NCBI GenBank assembly: GCA_031272005.1
Contig: JAISUQ010000179.1
Location: forward strand, 1-39,342
Length of the DNA stretch: 39,342 bases
Direction: 5' to 3'
Origin: Coriobacteriales bacterium
Lineage (GTDB): Bacteria; Actinomycetota; Coriobacteriia; Coriobacteriales; UBA8131
Shown: in pieces, positions 17,332 through 25,244 of the stretch
Layout: each line of letters begins with the position of its first letter
How positions within the stretch are numbered: position 1 is the stretch's first letter
Position numbers and translations under genes: made by a program
The notes under the pieces: generated by a model
Database searches by the model: none
What the model was told of the DNA's origin: nothing
Seen by the model: the letters and a program-made list of their open reading frames with translations, nothing else

Positions 17332-17529
17332 ATATGGAGGCTTGCAGTTTGTGGCCAGGCGCCTTGAAGTGCTGCCTTGAAGAAGAGGTGTATATGCCGG
17401 GCGGGCGCTCTGAGGGCAGGCGCGGGTGCCCGCGCCTGCCCCCAGAACACCCGCCCGGAATATACACCTATCCTTTTTCAAGGCAGCACTTTAACCACCA
17501 GGCGCCTGGCCACGACCTGCATGCTCGCA
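17332..17529. mobile_element. MITE-like palindromic element
   Basis: A nearly 200-base imperfect palindrome. The pairs GTGGCCAGGCGCC (17351-17363) with 17501-17513 (13 of 13), 17367-17381 with 17477-17491 (15 of 15), a block from 17386 with one ending at 17469 (about 19 of 21), and GGGCAGGCGCGGG (17414-17426) with 17429-17441 (13 of 13) are visible. Weaker pairing reaches 17335 and 17529, with TG and CA at the tips. It is flanked by 11-bp direct repeats and has no transposase, so a non-autonomous element is the best reading; an unusual RNA structure is the alternative. Confidence 0.55.
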
Positions 17530-17540
17530 TAATCTCTCAA
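17530..17540. repeat. Right 11-bp direct repeat (possible target duplication)
   Basis: TAATCTCTCAA is the exact partner of the copy at 17321-17331, flanking the palindromic element. Confidence 0.5.
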
Positions 17541-17722
17541 TTTGCCGGGATTCTCATACGGTTTCATATCCAGTATTTGAAGGTTTATCTGCTGTTGGTT
17601 TGGGAAGCGCTGATTTATTCCAACCACGGCAAATCCTGTAGGGGATTGCAGTCCAGTGGACTGCGAATGGCTTCAAACAACGCAGGCTTGGGACCTGCTC
17701 AGCGTTTCCTTTGGGAAGCTGG

Positions 17723-18490
17723 TTATTTTGTCTTGCTGGGCAGGAAGCTGCCCAAAACCTCGCCGATGTTCTCGCGGAAGAGCAGGTCGGCGGCCGAATC
17801 GCGCCAGGTTTCGCCTTTGTTTATGACCACCAGGCAATCGCCTCTGAACAGGTTGACCAGGCTGGCAGCCGGATTGACCACCAGTGAAGTGCCGCCGATG
17901 ATCAGCACTTCGGCGTGGCGTACGGCATCGGCTGCGGCCTCCAGAATCGCCGAGTTCAGGGGCTCCTCGTAAAGCACCACATCCGGCTTGATTAGCGCGC
18001 CGCAGCCCGCGCGGGTACACAGCGGCAGGTCGCCCTGCTCCAGCAGATCCAGCAGCTGCAGCAGCTCCTCGGCGTTGTAGGCTGCCCCGCAGCTGGTGCA
18101 GGAATTGCGATGGATGGAGCCGTGCAGCTCCCAGACCGTCTGTGAGCCGGCTTTCTGATGCAGCCCGTCGATATTCTGGGTGACCACCGCGCTGAGATGC
18201 CCGTCGGCTTCCAGCTGGGCCAGGGCCCGATGGGCGGCGTTGGGCACGGCGGCCAGCGCCGGCAGCAGGACCTTCTCCTGATGGAATCTGTAGAACTCCT
18301 CGGGGTGGGCATCGAAGAAGCTGCGGGAGAGCATCTCTTCCGGGGGCCAGGCGAATTTTTGCTGGTACAGGCCGTCCTGACTGCGGAAATCGGGGATGCC
18401 GCTCTCGGTGGAGACCCCGGCGCCGCCAAAGAAGACCACCCTGCCGCTGCCCAGCACCGCTTTGTGCAATTGTTCATATCTCGTATCCAT
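17723..18490 (-). CDS. Sir2-family NAD-dependent protein deacylase
   Basis: This 255-residue sirtuin removes acyl groups from lysines using NAD. It has the Rossmann motifs GGAGVSTESGIPDFRS (residues 22-37) and TQNIDGLHQKAG (104-115), the catalytic His123 in ELHGS and zinc cysteines 131, 134, 158 and 163. No Tyr/Arg pair of the CobB desuccinylase type is evident in the FAWPPEEML segment, so plain deacetylation is more likely. No ribosome binding site precedes ATG 18490, but TATTAT on this strand (18504-18499) would place the transcript start at or next to the ATG, suggesting a leaderless mRNA. Confidence 0.92.
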   Translation of the reverse strand: MDTRYEQLHKAVLGSGRVVFFGGAGVSTESGIPDFRSQDGLYQQKFAWPPEEMLSRSFFDAHPEEFYRFHQEKVLLPALAAVPNAAHRALAQLEADGHLSAVVTQNIDGLHQKAGSQTVWELHGSIHRNSCTSCGAAYNAEELLQLLDLLEQGDLPLCTRAGCGALIKPDVVLYEEPLNSAILEAAADAVRHAEVLIIGGTSLVVNPAASLVNLFRGDCLVVINKGETWRDSAADLLFRENIGEVLGSFLPSKTK

Positions 18491-18497
18491 GATGACT

Positions 18498-18504
18498 TAT
18501 AATA
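18498..18504. promoter_or_regulatory. Overlapping divergent -10 boxes (sirtuin / DUF1015)
   Basis: TATAAT (18498-18503) reads as a -10 on the + strand, 50 bases before the DUF1015 start. TATTAT (18504-18499) reads as a -10 on the - strand, eight bases before the sirtuin ATG. The two genes are 63 bases apart. The -35 elements are weak on both strands. Polymerase could probably not occupy both at once. Confidence 0.42.
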
Positions 18505-18553
18505 CTACTTGGGGAGTGCCGGTTAAACTGAGGTTTTATGTTGGGAGAGATTC

Positions 18554-20092
18554 TTGGCTGATGTTCGACCATTTGTCTGCTGTCGTCCGCAGGCAGATTT
18601 GGCCGCTGAGGTGGCGGCCTTGCCCTATGACGTTTTCAGTCGGGCAGAGGCGGAGGCGGAGATAACCCGTCATCCGCACAGCTTTTTGCGGGTGGATAAG
18701 AGCTGCGCGCTGCTGCCGCCGGCGGTGGGGGAATACGATGCGCAGGTCTATCAGGAAGCCGCGGAGTGCTTTGATGCCGATCTGGCGGCTGGGCTGTACT
18801 GCACCGACGCCCAGCAGCATTACTATGTCTACCGATTGGTCAAGGACGGCCGGGCTCAGATCGGCGTGATTGCCCGGGTGGCGACCGACGACTACATGAA
18901 CGGGGTGGTGCGTCGCCACGAGAACACCCGAGAGCTGAAGCTTATCGACCGCATCCAGCATATTGAGGCGCTGGATGCTCAGACCAGCCCGGTGTTTTTG
19001 GCCTATCGGGCGGATGCCGGCATCGATGCGGTGGTAGCGCAGGTGATGGCGACTGGCACACCGCTGTATGACTTCGTGACCGATGACGGCGTGCGGCATA
19101 CCGTCTGGCGTGTGGAGAATGGGGCTGCCGATGCCTCTGATGATACTGCCAGGGGTACTGCCGCCGCCGACGTCGCTACCGCCGCCGCTACCGACGCCGC
19201 CAATGGCACAGCCAGGGGTACTGCCGACGCTGCCGTCAATGCCGATGCCACCGTCAATGCCACTGCTGCGTTGCAGGCTGCCTTTGCCGCTCTGCCGGCC
19301 CTGTATATCGCCGACGGGCACCATCGGGCGGCGGCTGCGGCTGAGATTTCTTTGAAGCGTCGGGCTGGCGCTGGCGCAGACGTTGGTTCAGGCACAGGTG
19401 TTGGCGCAGGTGTTGGCGCAGAGCAGGGGCATCCCGCGCCGCAGCCGGAGCTTCTGCCGGAGTCGCAGTCTGCGTCGCCGCCCGCGCCACGGCCGGCGCC
19501 ACGGCCGCAGCCGAAGCCGCAGCCGGAGCAGCGGCCCGCCGATTACTTCCTGGCCATCCTGTTCCCCTCCAATCAGCTGAGCATCCTGGATTACAATCGG
19601 GTGGTCTTTGACCTCAACGGCCGCACGCCAATGGAGTTTCTGGAGGCCCTGGCACCGGCCTGGGAGCTGACGGCGGTAGCCGCCGCCGAAGCGCCCTGGC
19701 GGCCACGTCAGCGTCACGAATTCGGCATGTATCTGGCCGGGCAGTGGTATCAGCTGCGTCTGGGCCCGGAGCTGCTGTCTGGTCTGGACGAAACGGACCC
19801 GGTGGCCAGCCTGGACGTCTCCATTCTCCAGCATCAGCTGATTGCACCGTTGTTGGGGATAGATGACCCGCGGACCTCCGAGCGCATCGCCTACGTGGGC
19901 GGCGTCCGGGGTCTGGCAGAACTGGAGCGCCGGGTGGAGGCGCTGGAGCAGCCCGGGGTGGCCTTTGCCCTCTATCCAACGACCATTGACGAGCTGTTTG
20001 CTGTGGCCGATGCCGGCAAGCTGATGCCGCCGAAATCCACCTGGTTTGAGCCCAAGCCGCGCAGCGGCCTGTTCATCCACCAGCTGAGTTGA
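18554..20092 (+). CDS. DUF1015 family protein with two low-complexity insertions
   Basis: The TTG start at 18554 has GGGAGA upstream and gives the usual DUF1015 opening (MADVRPFVCCRPQ...ALPYDV). Conserved segments include HPHSFLRVDKS, RRHENTRELKLIDRIQHIEALDAQTSPV, LYIADGHHRAAAA and the C-terminal MPPKSTWFEPKPRSGL. The ADGHHR block resembles nucleotide-binding ParB-like folds; the role is not firmly known. At 512 residues it exceeds the usual roughly 400-430 because of an Ala/Thr/Asp/Gly-rich insertion (about residues 190-240) and a Gly/Ala then Pro/Gln-rich one (about 270-330). Confidence 0.82.
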   Translation: MADVRPFVCCRPQADLAAEVAALPYDVFSRAEAEAEITRHPHSFLRVDKSCALLPPAVGEYDAQVYQEAAECFDADLAAGLYCTDAQQHYYVYRLVKDGRAQIGVIARVATDDYMNGVVRRHENTRELKLIDRIQHIEALDAQTSPVFLAYRADAGIDAVVAQVMATGTPLYDFVTDDGVRHTVWRVENGAADASDDTARGTAAADVATAAATDAANGTARGTADAAVNADATVNATAALQAAFAALPALYIADGHHRAAAAAEISLKRRAGAGADVGSGTGVGAGVGAEQGHPAPQPELLPESQSASPPAPRPAPRPQPKPQPEQRPADYFLAILFPSNQLSILDYNRVVFDLNGRTPMEFLEALAPAWELTAVAAAEAPWRPRQRHEFGMYLAGQWYQLRLGPELLSGLDETDPVASLDVSILQHQLIAPLLGIDDPRTSERIAYVGGVRGLAELERRVEALEQPGVAFALYPTTIDELFAVADAGKLMPPKSTWFEPKPRSGLFIHQLS

Positions 20093-20109
20093 AAAACCGA
20101 GGGGGAGAG

Positions 20110-21351
20110 ATGACCAGCAGGGCGCAGCCAATCCGCAAGCATCGAGCTCTGAAGCCCAATCCGGGGTGCAAACCCAAGCCGCGCCCGGCACAGCGGGCTC
20201 TGGCTGAGCGTTGGCCGCAGTGGCCTGGGCCACGCATCAGTACTGCGCCCCCAGCCCGCCCGAAGCCACAGTCCCTGTCGGCAACCGCTCGACCTGCCAA
20301 AGTCCGCCAGCCTCGGCGCTGGGTGCCGCGTGTGCTGTTTACCGTGGCTGCCCTGCTGGTGCTGGTGGCGGCGGGGTTGCTGATCAGCTCGTTTCTGTAT
20401 GTGCAGCATATTGATGAGGACATCGCCCTGCCACCGACGGTAGTGGAGGAGCTGGAGCCGGTGCTGGTGGTGCCGGAGCAGCCCGATCAAGCCTACTACG
20501 TGCTGGTCATCGGCACTGATTATCGCGAGGACCCGCTGTATCTGGAGCAGGGCGGCAGCATACGCTCTGATACTATCATGTTAGCACGCATTGATCCGGA
20601 GGTCCCGCAGGTCACGGTGTTGTCGATCCCCCGGGATACCGAGTACGACTTCCCGGATCACGGTATCGACAAGATCAACTATGCCTTTGCCAGCGGTGGG
20701 CCAGCCGGCGTGGTAGCGGCGGTTTCGGACCTTTGCGGTGTGGACATCGCCCATTATGTGGAGCTGGACTTTCAGGGCGTGGTGCAGATGGTCGATCTGG
20801 TGGGCGGTGTGACTGTGGACGTGCCGGTGGATTTGGAGCTGGACGGTGTCTTCATCCCCCGCGGCGTGCAGACCCTGGACGGCTCGCAGGCTCTGATCAT
20901 GAGCCGCTGCCGGACCTTCCCCAACGACTTTGTAGCCCTGCCCGACCTGCAGCGGGTTCAGAACCAGCGGTTGCTGGTGCAGGCTGTGGCCAGCAAGGTG
21001 CTGGCGGCGGACATCGGCGCCATGCCTGGGCTGATCAGCGAGCTGGCCAAGTGTGTGAGCACCGACCTTTCGGCCACCGACGTCATGGACCTGGCGCTGA
21101 AGATGCGCGGCATGGACGCCGCCAATATGTACCTGGATACCATTCCGGTCTACGCCAACAGCCGGGAGATCGACGGGGTCTACAACTCGCTTCTGAGCAT
21201 CGACCAGCCGGCCTTTGCCGAGATGATGGAGCGGGTGGACAGCGGCCTGTCGCCCCGGGCAGCGGAGGGGGAGACGACGGCCGAGGCGGCAACGGCAGCG
21301 GAGCCAGTGGCGGAGACGACCGCCGAGGCGGAGGTTGGGGAGGCACAATGA
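20110..21351 (+). CDS. LytR-CpsA-Psr family wall-polymer ligase
   Basis: This 413-residue LCP protein probably transfers lipid-linked glycans to peptidoglycan. A basic, proline-rich cytoplasmic N-terminus (1-70) precedes one membrane helix (about 73-95) and an extracellular LCP domain with VLVIGTDYR, RSDTIMLARIDP, VTVLSIPRDT, KINYAFASGG and RVQNQRLL, which hold the family's phosphate-binding Arg and Asp residues. It ends in an Ala/Glu/Thr-rich tail. ATG 20110 follows GAGGGGGAG. Its last bases overlap rfbD (ATGA), placing it at the head of the glycan operon. Confidence 0.92.
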   Translation: MTSRAQPIRKHRALKPNPGCKPKPRPAQRALAERWPQWPGPRISTAPPARPKPQSLSATARPAKVRQPRRWVPRVLFTVAALLVLVAAGLLISSFLYVQHIDEDIALPPTVVEELEPVLVVPEQPDQAYYVLVIGTDYREDPLYLEQGGSIRSDTIMLARIDPEVPQVTVLSIPRDTEYDFPDHGIDKINYAFASGGPAGVVAAVSDLCGVDIAHYVELDFQGVVQMVDLVGGVTVDVPVDLELDGVFIPRGVQTLDGSQALIMSRCRTFPNDFVALPDLQRVQNQRLLVQAVASKVLAADIGAMPGLISELAKCVSTDLSATDVMDLALKMRGMDAANMYLDTIPVYANSREIDGVYNSLLSIDQPAFAEMMERVDSGLSPRAAEGETTAEAATAAEPVAETTAEAEVGEAQ

Positions 21352-22355
21352 AACTGTTGATTACCGGTGCCGGCGGCCAGCTGGGCCGCGAATTGCAGCA
21401 GGTTCTGCGGGAGAACAGCGCCCGGGTTGGTGGCCGCCAGGCCGCTACCCTGTTGCCGGCAGTTTACGACAACGTGGAGGTCATCGCTGCCAGTCATGCC
21501 GATTTGGACATCTGCGATGAGCCGGCGGTCATGGAGTATCTGAGTCGGCAGCGTCCGGACGTATTGATTAACTGCGCTGCCCTGGCCGACGTGGACGCCT
21601 GCCAGAGCAATCTGCGGGCGGCTCATGCCCTCAACGCCCTGGCACCTGGTCATCTGGCCCGGGCTGCCCAGGCTTATGGCTGCCGATTGCTGCATATCTC
21701 CACCGATTATGTCTTTGCTGGTGACAGCGACCGACCCTATGTTGAGGATGACCTTGTACGGCCGATGAACACCTATGGCGCCAGCAAACTGGCCGGAGAG
21801 CGCCAGGTACTGGAGATGAGCCCGCAGGCCCTGGTGGTGCGTACCGCCTGGCTCTACGGGCGCTGTGCCGACGACAGCTATGTGGCCAGGGTATTGCGCC
21901 AAGCTGTGGAGAATCAACAACTGCGCGCCGCCATCGACCAGACAGGCAGTCCCACACTTACGGGCGATCTGGCTTTGGAGCTGCTGCACCTGGCGGTGAG
22001 CGGGCTGACCGGTGTGGTGCACTGTGCCGGCGCCGGCGGCTGCTCGCGCTATGAGTTGGCTGAGGCGGTATTGCAGCTGACCGGCAGCCGTTGCCAGCTG
22101 GAGCCAGCCCGGGCGGAGGATATTGCCCAGCTGGCGCCGCGTCCGGCCTTCTCCGCATTGGATAATGCGCGCCTGCGCCGGGAGTGCGGGCGGGAATTGC
22201 GACCCTGGCGTGAAGCCCTGGCGGCGTATCTGAGCGAGCAACGTGGAGAACAACCTACGGGGTTGCCCGGGGGCTCATCCGCAGGGCAGCCAGCAGGGCA
22301 GCCAGCAGGGCAGCCGGTAGAGCAACCCGCGTGGCCGCCGGGGGGTCTGCGCTGA
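21348..22355 (+). CDS. rfbD: dTDP-4-dehydrorhamnose reductase
   Basis: This 335-residue SDR catalyses the last, NAD(P)H-dependent step to dTDP-L-rhamnose. TGAGGQLG (residues 6-13), ISTDYVFAG and the catalytic YGASK are present. The C-terminus carries an extra tail of about 40 residues including GQPAGQPAGQP, encoded by three tandem 12-bp repeats (22281-22316), beyond the usual length of about 290. It overlaps the LCP gene by four bases and rfbC by one. Confidence 0.93.
   Translation: MKLLITGAGGQLGRELQQVLRENSARVGGRQAATLLPAVYDNVEVIAASHADLDICDEPAVMEYLSRQRPDVLINCAALADVDACQSNLRAAHALNALAPGHLARAAQAYGCRLLHISTDYVFAGDSDRPYVEDDLVRPMNTYGASKLAGERQVLEMSPQALVVRTAWLYGRCADDSYVARVLRQAVENQQLRAAIDQTGSPTLTGDLALELLHLAVSGLTGVVHCAGAGGCSRYELAEAVLQLTGSRCQLEPARAEDIAQLAPRPAFSALDNARLRRECGRELRPWREALAAYLSEQRGEQPTGLPGGSSAGQPAGQPAGQPVEQPAWPPGGLR
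22281..22316 (+). repeat. Three 12-bp tandem repeats in the rfbD 3' end
   Basis: The unit GCAGGGCAGCCA occurs at 22281-22292 and 22293-22304, with a one-base variant at 22305-22316. Each unit is four codons (Ala-Gly-Gln-Pro in frame), so copy changes keep the frame. Confidence 0.8.
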
Positions 22356-22903
22356 TGGGCGGCTTCAACTTCATACCCACCGACATCGCCGGCCTGACCA
22401 TCGTCGAGCCAGTGCTGCACGGCGACGAACGCGGCTACTTCATGGAGACCTGGCAGGTCAGCGACTTCGCCGCCGCCGGCATCCAGGCCGACTTCGTGCA
22501 GGACAACCAGTCCGGCTCGCAACGCGGCGTGCTGCGCGGCCTGCACTACCAGCGTCAGCACCCTCAGGCCAAACTGGTGCGGGTGCTGGCCGGCGAGGTC
22601 TACGACGTGGCCGTGGACCTGCGACCCGACAGCCCTACCTGTGGCAAGCACTTCGGACTGATCCTCTCCGCTGCCAACCGCCGGCAGCTGTTCGTCCCGC
22701 GCGGCTTTGCCCATGGCTTTTTGGTGCTCAGCGACTTCGCCGAGCTGGCCTACCGCTGCGACGCCCCCTACCACCCCGAAGACGAAGCCGGTGTGGCCTA
22801 CAATGATCCGACTTTGAACATACCCTGGCCGCTGGAGGCCCTCCAGGGCCAGCCGCTGGTGCTGTCGGAGAGGGACCGTCAGCTGCCATGCCTGGGGCAA
22901 TGA
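22355..22903 (+). CDS. rfbC: dTDP-4-dehydrorhamnose 3,5-epimerase
   Basis: This 182-residue cupin epimerase feeds RfbD. ATG 22355 overlaps the rfbD stop (TGATG) and gives the expected length; a GTG at 22331 would add eight residues inside rfbD. GDERGYFMETW, NQSGSQRGVLRGLHYQ (with the catalytic His) and VPRGFAHGFLVLSD are conserved. rfbA and rfbB, needed to make its substrate, are not in the window. Confidence 0.94.
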   Translation: MGGFNFIPTDIAGLTIVEPVLHGDERGYFMETWQVSDFAAAGIQADFVQDNQSGSQRGVLRGLHYQRQHPQAKLVRVLAGEVYDVAVDLRPDSPTCGKHFGLILSAANRRQLFVPRGFAHGFLVLSDFAELAYRCDAPYHPEDEAGVAYNDPTLNIPWPLEALQGQPLVLSERDRQLPCLGQ

Positions 22904-22922
22904 TGGTAGCTGGAGCGCAATC

Positions 22923-25244
22923 ATGAGCAACAGCATGCAGCCCAAAGGCCCTCTGTACCTGGCGCGCCGCTCGGCCCATATCCTGGCCAGGCGAGGCCCC
23001 AGGGCGCTGCTCAGGACGGTGCGGGGCTATCTGCAGGAGAGGCAAGTTGCCGGCGGGCGCCCAGGACAGCGGTATCTGGACGTGCTGTTCATCAACGGCT
23101 GCACCCTGCCGCATCCTTCGCGCTATCGTGTGGACCACCAGATTGAGCAGCTCCAGGCTCATGGGCTGGCGGCTGGCAAAATCTTCTACACCGAATTGAA
23201 GCCGGAGATGGCCAAGGGCGCCCGGCTGTTCGTCTTCTTTCGTTGTCCGTATACCGACACCATCGGCGAGTTTGTCGCCGCCGCCCGCCGGCAGAACAAA
23301 CCGCTGCTCTTCGACATCGACGATCTGGTGATCGACGAGAAGTATACGAATACCATTGCCTATCTGCAGCGGCTCAGCGCCGACGAGCGGGCTCAGTATG
23401 ACGATGGCGTGCAGCGGATGCAACAGCTGTTGCGCCTCTGCGACGCCGCCATCACCACCACCGAGGCTCTGGCCGGAGAGCTTGAACAGTATGTGGAGCA
23501 GGTCTTGCTCAACCGCAACGTGGCCTCTGAGGAGATGGTGCGCTGCTGCGATGCTGCCCTGCGCCAGCGGCAGGCCCAAGCCCAGGCTGCTGCTTGCCAA
23601 CGACAGGCTCCTGCCCGTGACCAGGCCCATGACCAGGCCAGCGCTCAAGCCACCACGTGCGTTGCCGGCAAAGTCGGCAACACGACCACCCCAGATACCC
23701 CCAGCCGCCTGCGCATCGGCTACTTCAGCGGCAGCATCACCCACAACGATGACATCATCTGGCTGGCCCCCGTGCTCCGCGATTTACTGGGTGCCTGTCC
23801 CCAACTGGAGCTGCTGATTGTCGGCGAGCTGGACCTGCCGGCCGAGCTGGCGGCCTTTGGCGAGCGGGTGGCCCAAAAGCCCTTTGTGGACTTCACCCGC
23901 TTGCCCCAGTTGATTGCCTCGGTGGACATCAACATCGCGCCGCTGACCCCGGGGCTGTTCAATGAGGCCAAATCCGAGATCAAATGGCTGGAAGCGGCGC
24001 TTCTGGAGGTCCCCACCGTGGCCAGCAACCTGGGGGCCTTTGCCCGGATGATCAAGGACGGCGAGACCGGCATGCTGGCCAGCGACGCCGAGCAGTGGCA
24101 TACGGCCCTGACCCGCCTGATCAACAGCCCCGAGCTGCGCCAGCGCATCGGGCGCGCAGCCAGCGAGTTCGCTCGCGCCCACTGCTGCACTCTGACCACC
24201 GGCGGGCCGCTTGCCGAGTTTCTCCGCCGCCGCCTGACTGCGAATATCGCCTTTGTTCTGCCCTCCACCAAAATCTCCGGTGGCGTGCGGGTGGCGCTGG
24301 AGCATTGCCGCATCCTCAATGAGGCCGGCCAGGACGCCTTCATCATCGTCGATTCCAACCAGGCCGAGAACATCCGCTACGCCGGCCGGGAGGTACCGGT
24401 ACTCAGCGCCCGGCGCTGCGGGTTTGCGGGCAGCATCGACAAGGCGGTGGCCACGCTGTGGTCGACAGTGCCCTTTGTGCTGGAGCAGCCCAGCGTGCGC
24501 CAGCGCTTCTACCTGGTGCAGAACTACGAGACCGACTTCTACGAGCCGGGCAACCCCTGTCGCATCGATGCGGAGAAGACCTACACTGCCGAGCTGCCGC
24601 TGCAGTACCTGACCATATCGCGCTGGTGTCAGGATTGGCTGAAGCAACGTTATGGCAAGTTGGCCCGCTATGCTCCCAACGGCATCAACACTGCGCAGTT
24701 TGCCGCTGCCACCCGCAGCTGGCCGGCGGCGGGTGCCGGGCAGCGCGTGCGGGTACTGGTGGAGGGCAACAGCAGCGACCGCTACAAGAATGTCGATGGC
24801 GCTTTCAGGGTGATAGAGCAGCTGGATACGGCCCGTTTTGAGGTCTGGTATATGTCCTACGACGGCCGGCCCAAGCCCTGGTATCGGGTGGACAGATTCC
24901 TCCACAAGGTGCCCTTGGAGCAGGTCGGCGAGGTCTACGCCCAATGCGACATCCTGCTCAAGAGCAGCCTGCTGGAAAGCTTCTCCTATCCGCCGTTGGA
25001 GATGATGGCCACCGGAGGCTGGGCGGTGGTGGCGGCCAACGCCGGCAACGCCGAATACCTGCGTGATGGGGAGAACTGCCTGCTCTATGACGCCGCACAG
25101 CCCGAGGATGCCGTCGCCGCCATCGAGCGTGTGTGTGCCGATGCCGAGTTGCGGGCCCATCTGGCGGCCAACGGCCTGGATACCGCGCGCGCCCGCGACT
25201 GGGCTGGCCTGGCAGAGCAGATTGTAGACTTCTATGGATCATGA
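22923..25244 (+). CDS. Tandem GT-B glycosyltransferase (two modules)
   Basis: This 773-residue protein fuses two glycosyltransferase units. Module 1 (about residues 50-435) contains LLFDIDDLVID and a GT4-like C-terminal half from RLRIGYFSGSITHNDD (about 259), split by a Gln/Ala/His-rich linker (about 214-259). Module 2 (about 438-773) begins NIAFVLPSTKISGGVRVALEH, has LVQNYETDFY and APNGINTAQF, and carries the EX7E motif ESFSYPPLE near 683-691; it resembles WsaF-type rhamnosyltransferases. It probably adds two successive residues, perhaps rhamnose, to the chain. It overlaps the next gene by 11 bases. Confidence 0.82.
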   Translation: MSNSMQPKGPLYLARRSAHILARRGPRALLRTVRGYLQERQVAGGRPGQRYLDVLFINGCTLPHPSRYRVDHQIEQLQAHGLAAGKIFYTELKPEMAKGARLFVFFRCPYTDTIGEFVAAARRQNKPLLFDIDDLVIDEKYTNTIAYLQRLSADERAQYDDGVQRMQQLLRLCDAAITTTEALAGELEQYVEQVLLNRNVASEEMVRCCDAALRQRQAQAQAAACQRQAPARDQAHDQASAQATTCVAGKVGNTTTPDTPSRLRIGYFSGSITHNDDIIWLAPVLRDLLGACPQLELLIVGELDLPAELAAFGERVAQKPFVDFTRLPQLIASVDINIAPLTPGLFNEAKSEIKWLEAALLEVPTVASNLGAFARMIKDGETGMLASDAEQWHTALTRLINSPELRQRIGRAASEFARAHCCTLTTGGPLAEFLRRRLTANIAFVLPSTKISGGVRVALEHCRILNEAGQDAFIIVDSNQAENIRYAGREVPVLSARRCGFAGSIDKAVATLWSTVPFVLEQPSVRQRFYLVQNYETDFYEPGNPCRIDAEKTYTAELPLQYLTISRWCQDWLKQRYGKLARYAPNGINTAQFAAATRSWPAAGAGQRVRVLVEGNSSDRYKNVDGAFRVIEQLDTARFEVWYMSYDGRPKPWYRVDRFLHKVPLEQVGEVYAQCDILLKSSLLESFSYPPLEMMATGGWAVVAANAGNAEYLRDGENCLLYDAAQPEDAVAAIERVCADAELRAHLAANGLDTARARDWAGLAEQIVDFYGS

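Larger units (their letters stand above)
17033..17722. other. 690-base non-coding region between M23 and sirtuin genes
   Basis: AT-rich DNA upstream of the M23 gene includes a perfect TTTCGCGAAA palindrome (17077-17086), an AATAGC/GCTATT inverted repeat (17103-17125) and three GTGAATC repeats (17181, 17194, 17219). The long palindromic element (about 17332-17529) follows. The last part, up to the sirtuin stop, holds a 17-base palindrome GCAGTCCA-G-TGGACTGC (17648-17664). Reading frames here on both strands are by-products of the palindrome. Confidence 0.65.

Noticed and set aside
17334-17972. 212-residue + strand frame across the palindromic element and sirtuin 3' end
   Set aside because: It derives from the inverted repeat (a similar peptide arises on the other strand) and runs antisense into the sirtuin gene.
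19120-19540. Repetitive codons in DUF1015 as a CRISPR or other array
   Set aside because: No unit recurs with constant length and spacers; the frame stays open and conserved domains lie on both sides.
22281-22316. 12-bp repeats as a separate element such as iterons
   Set aside because: They are in frame, within the rfbD coding tail, and encode a regular AGQP peptide.
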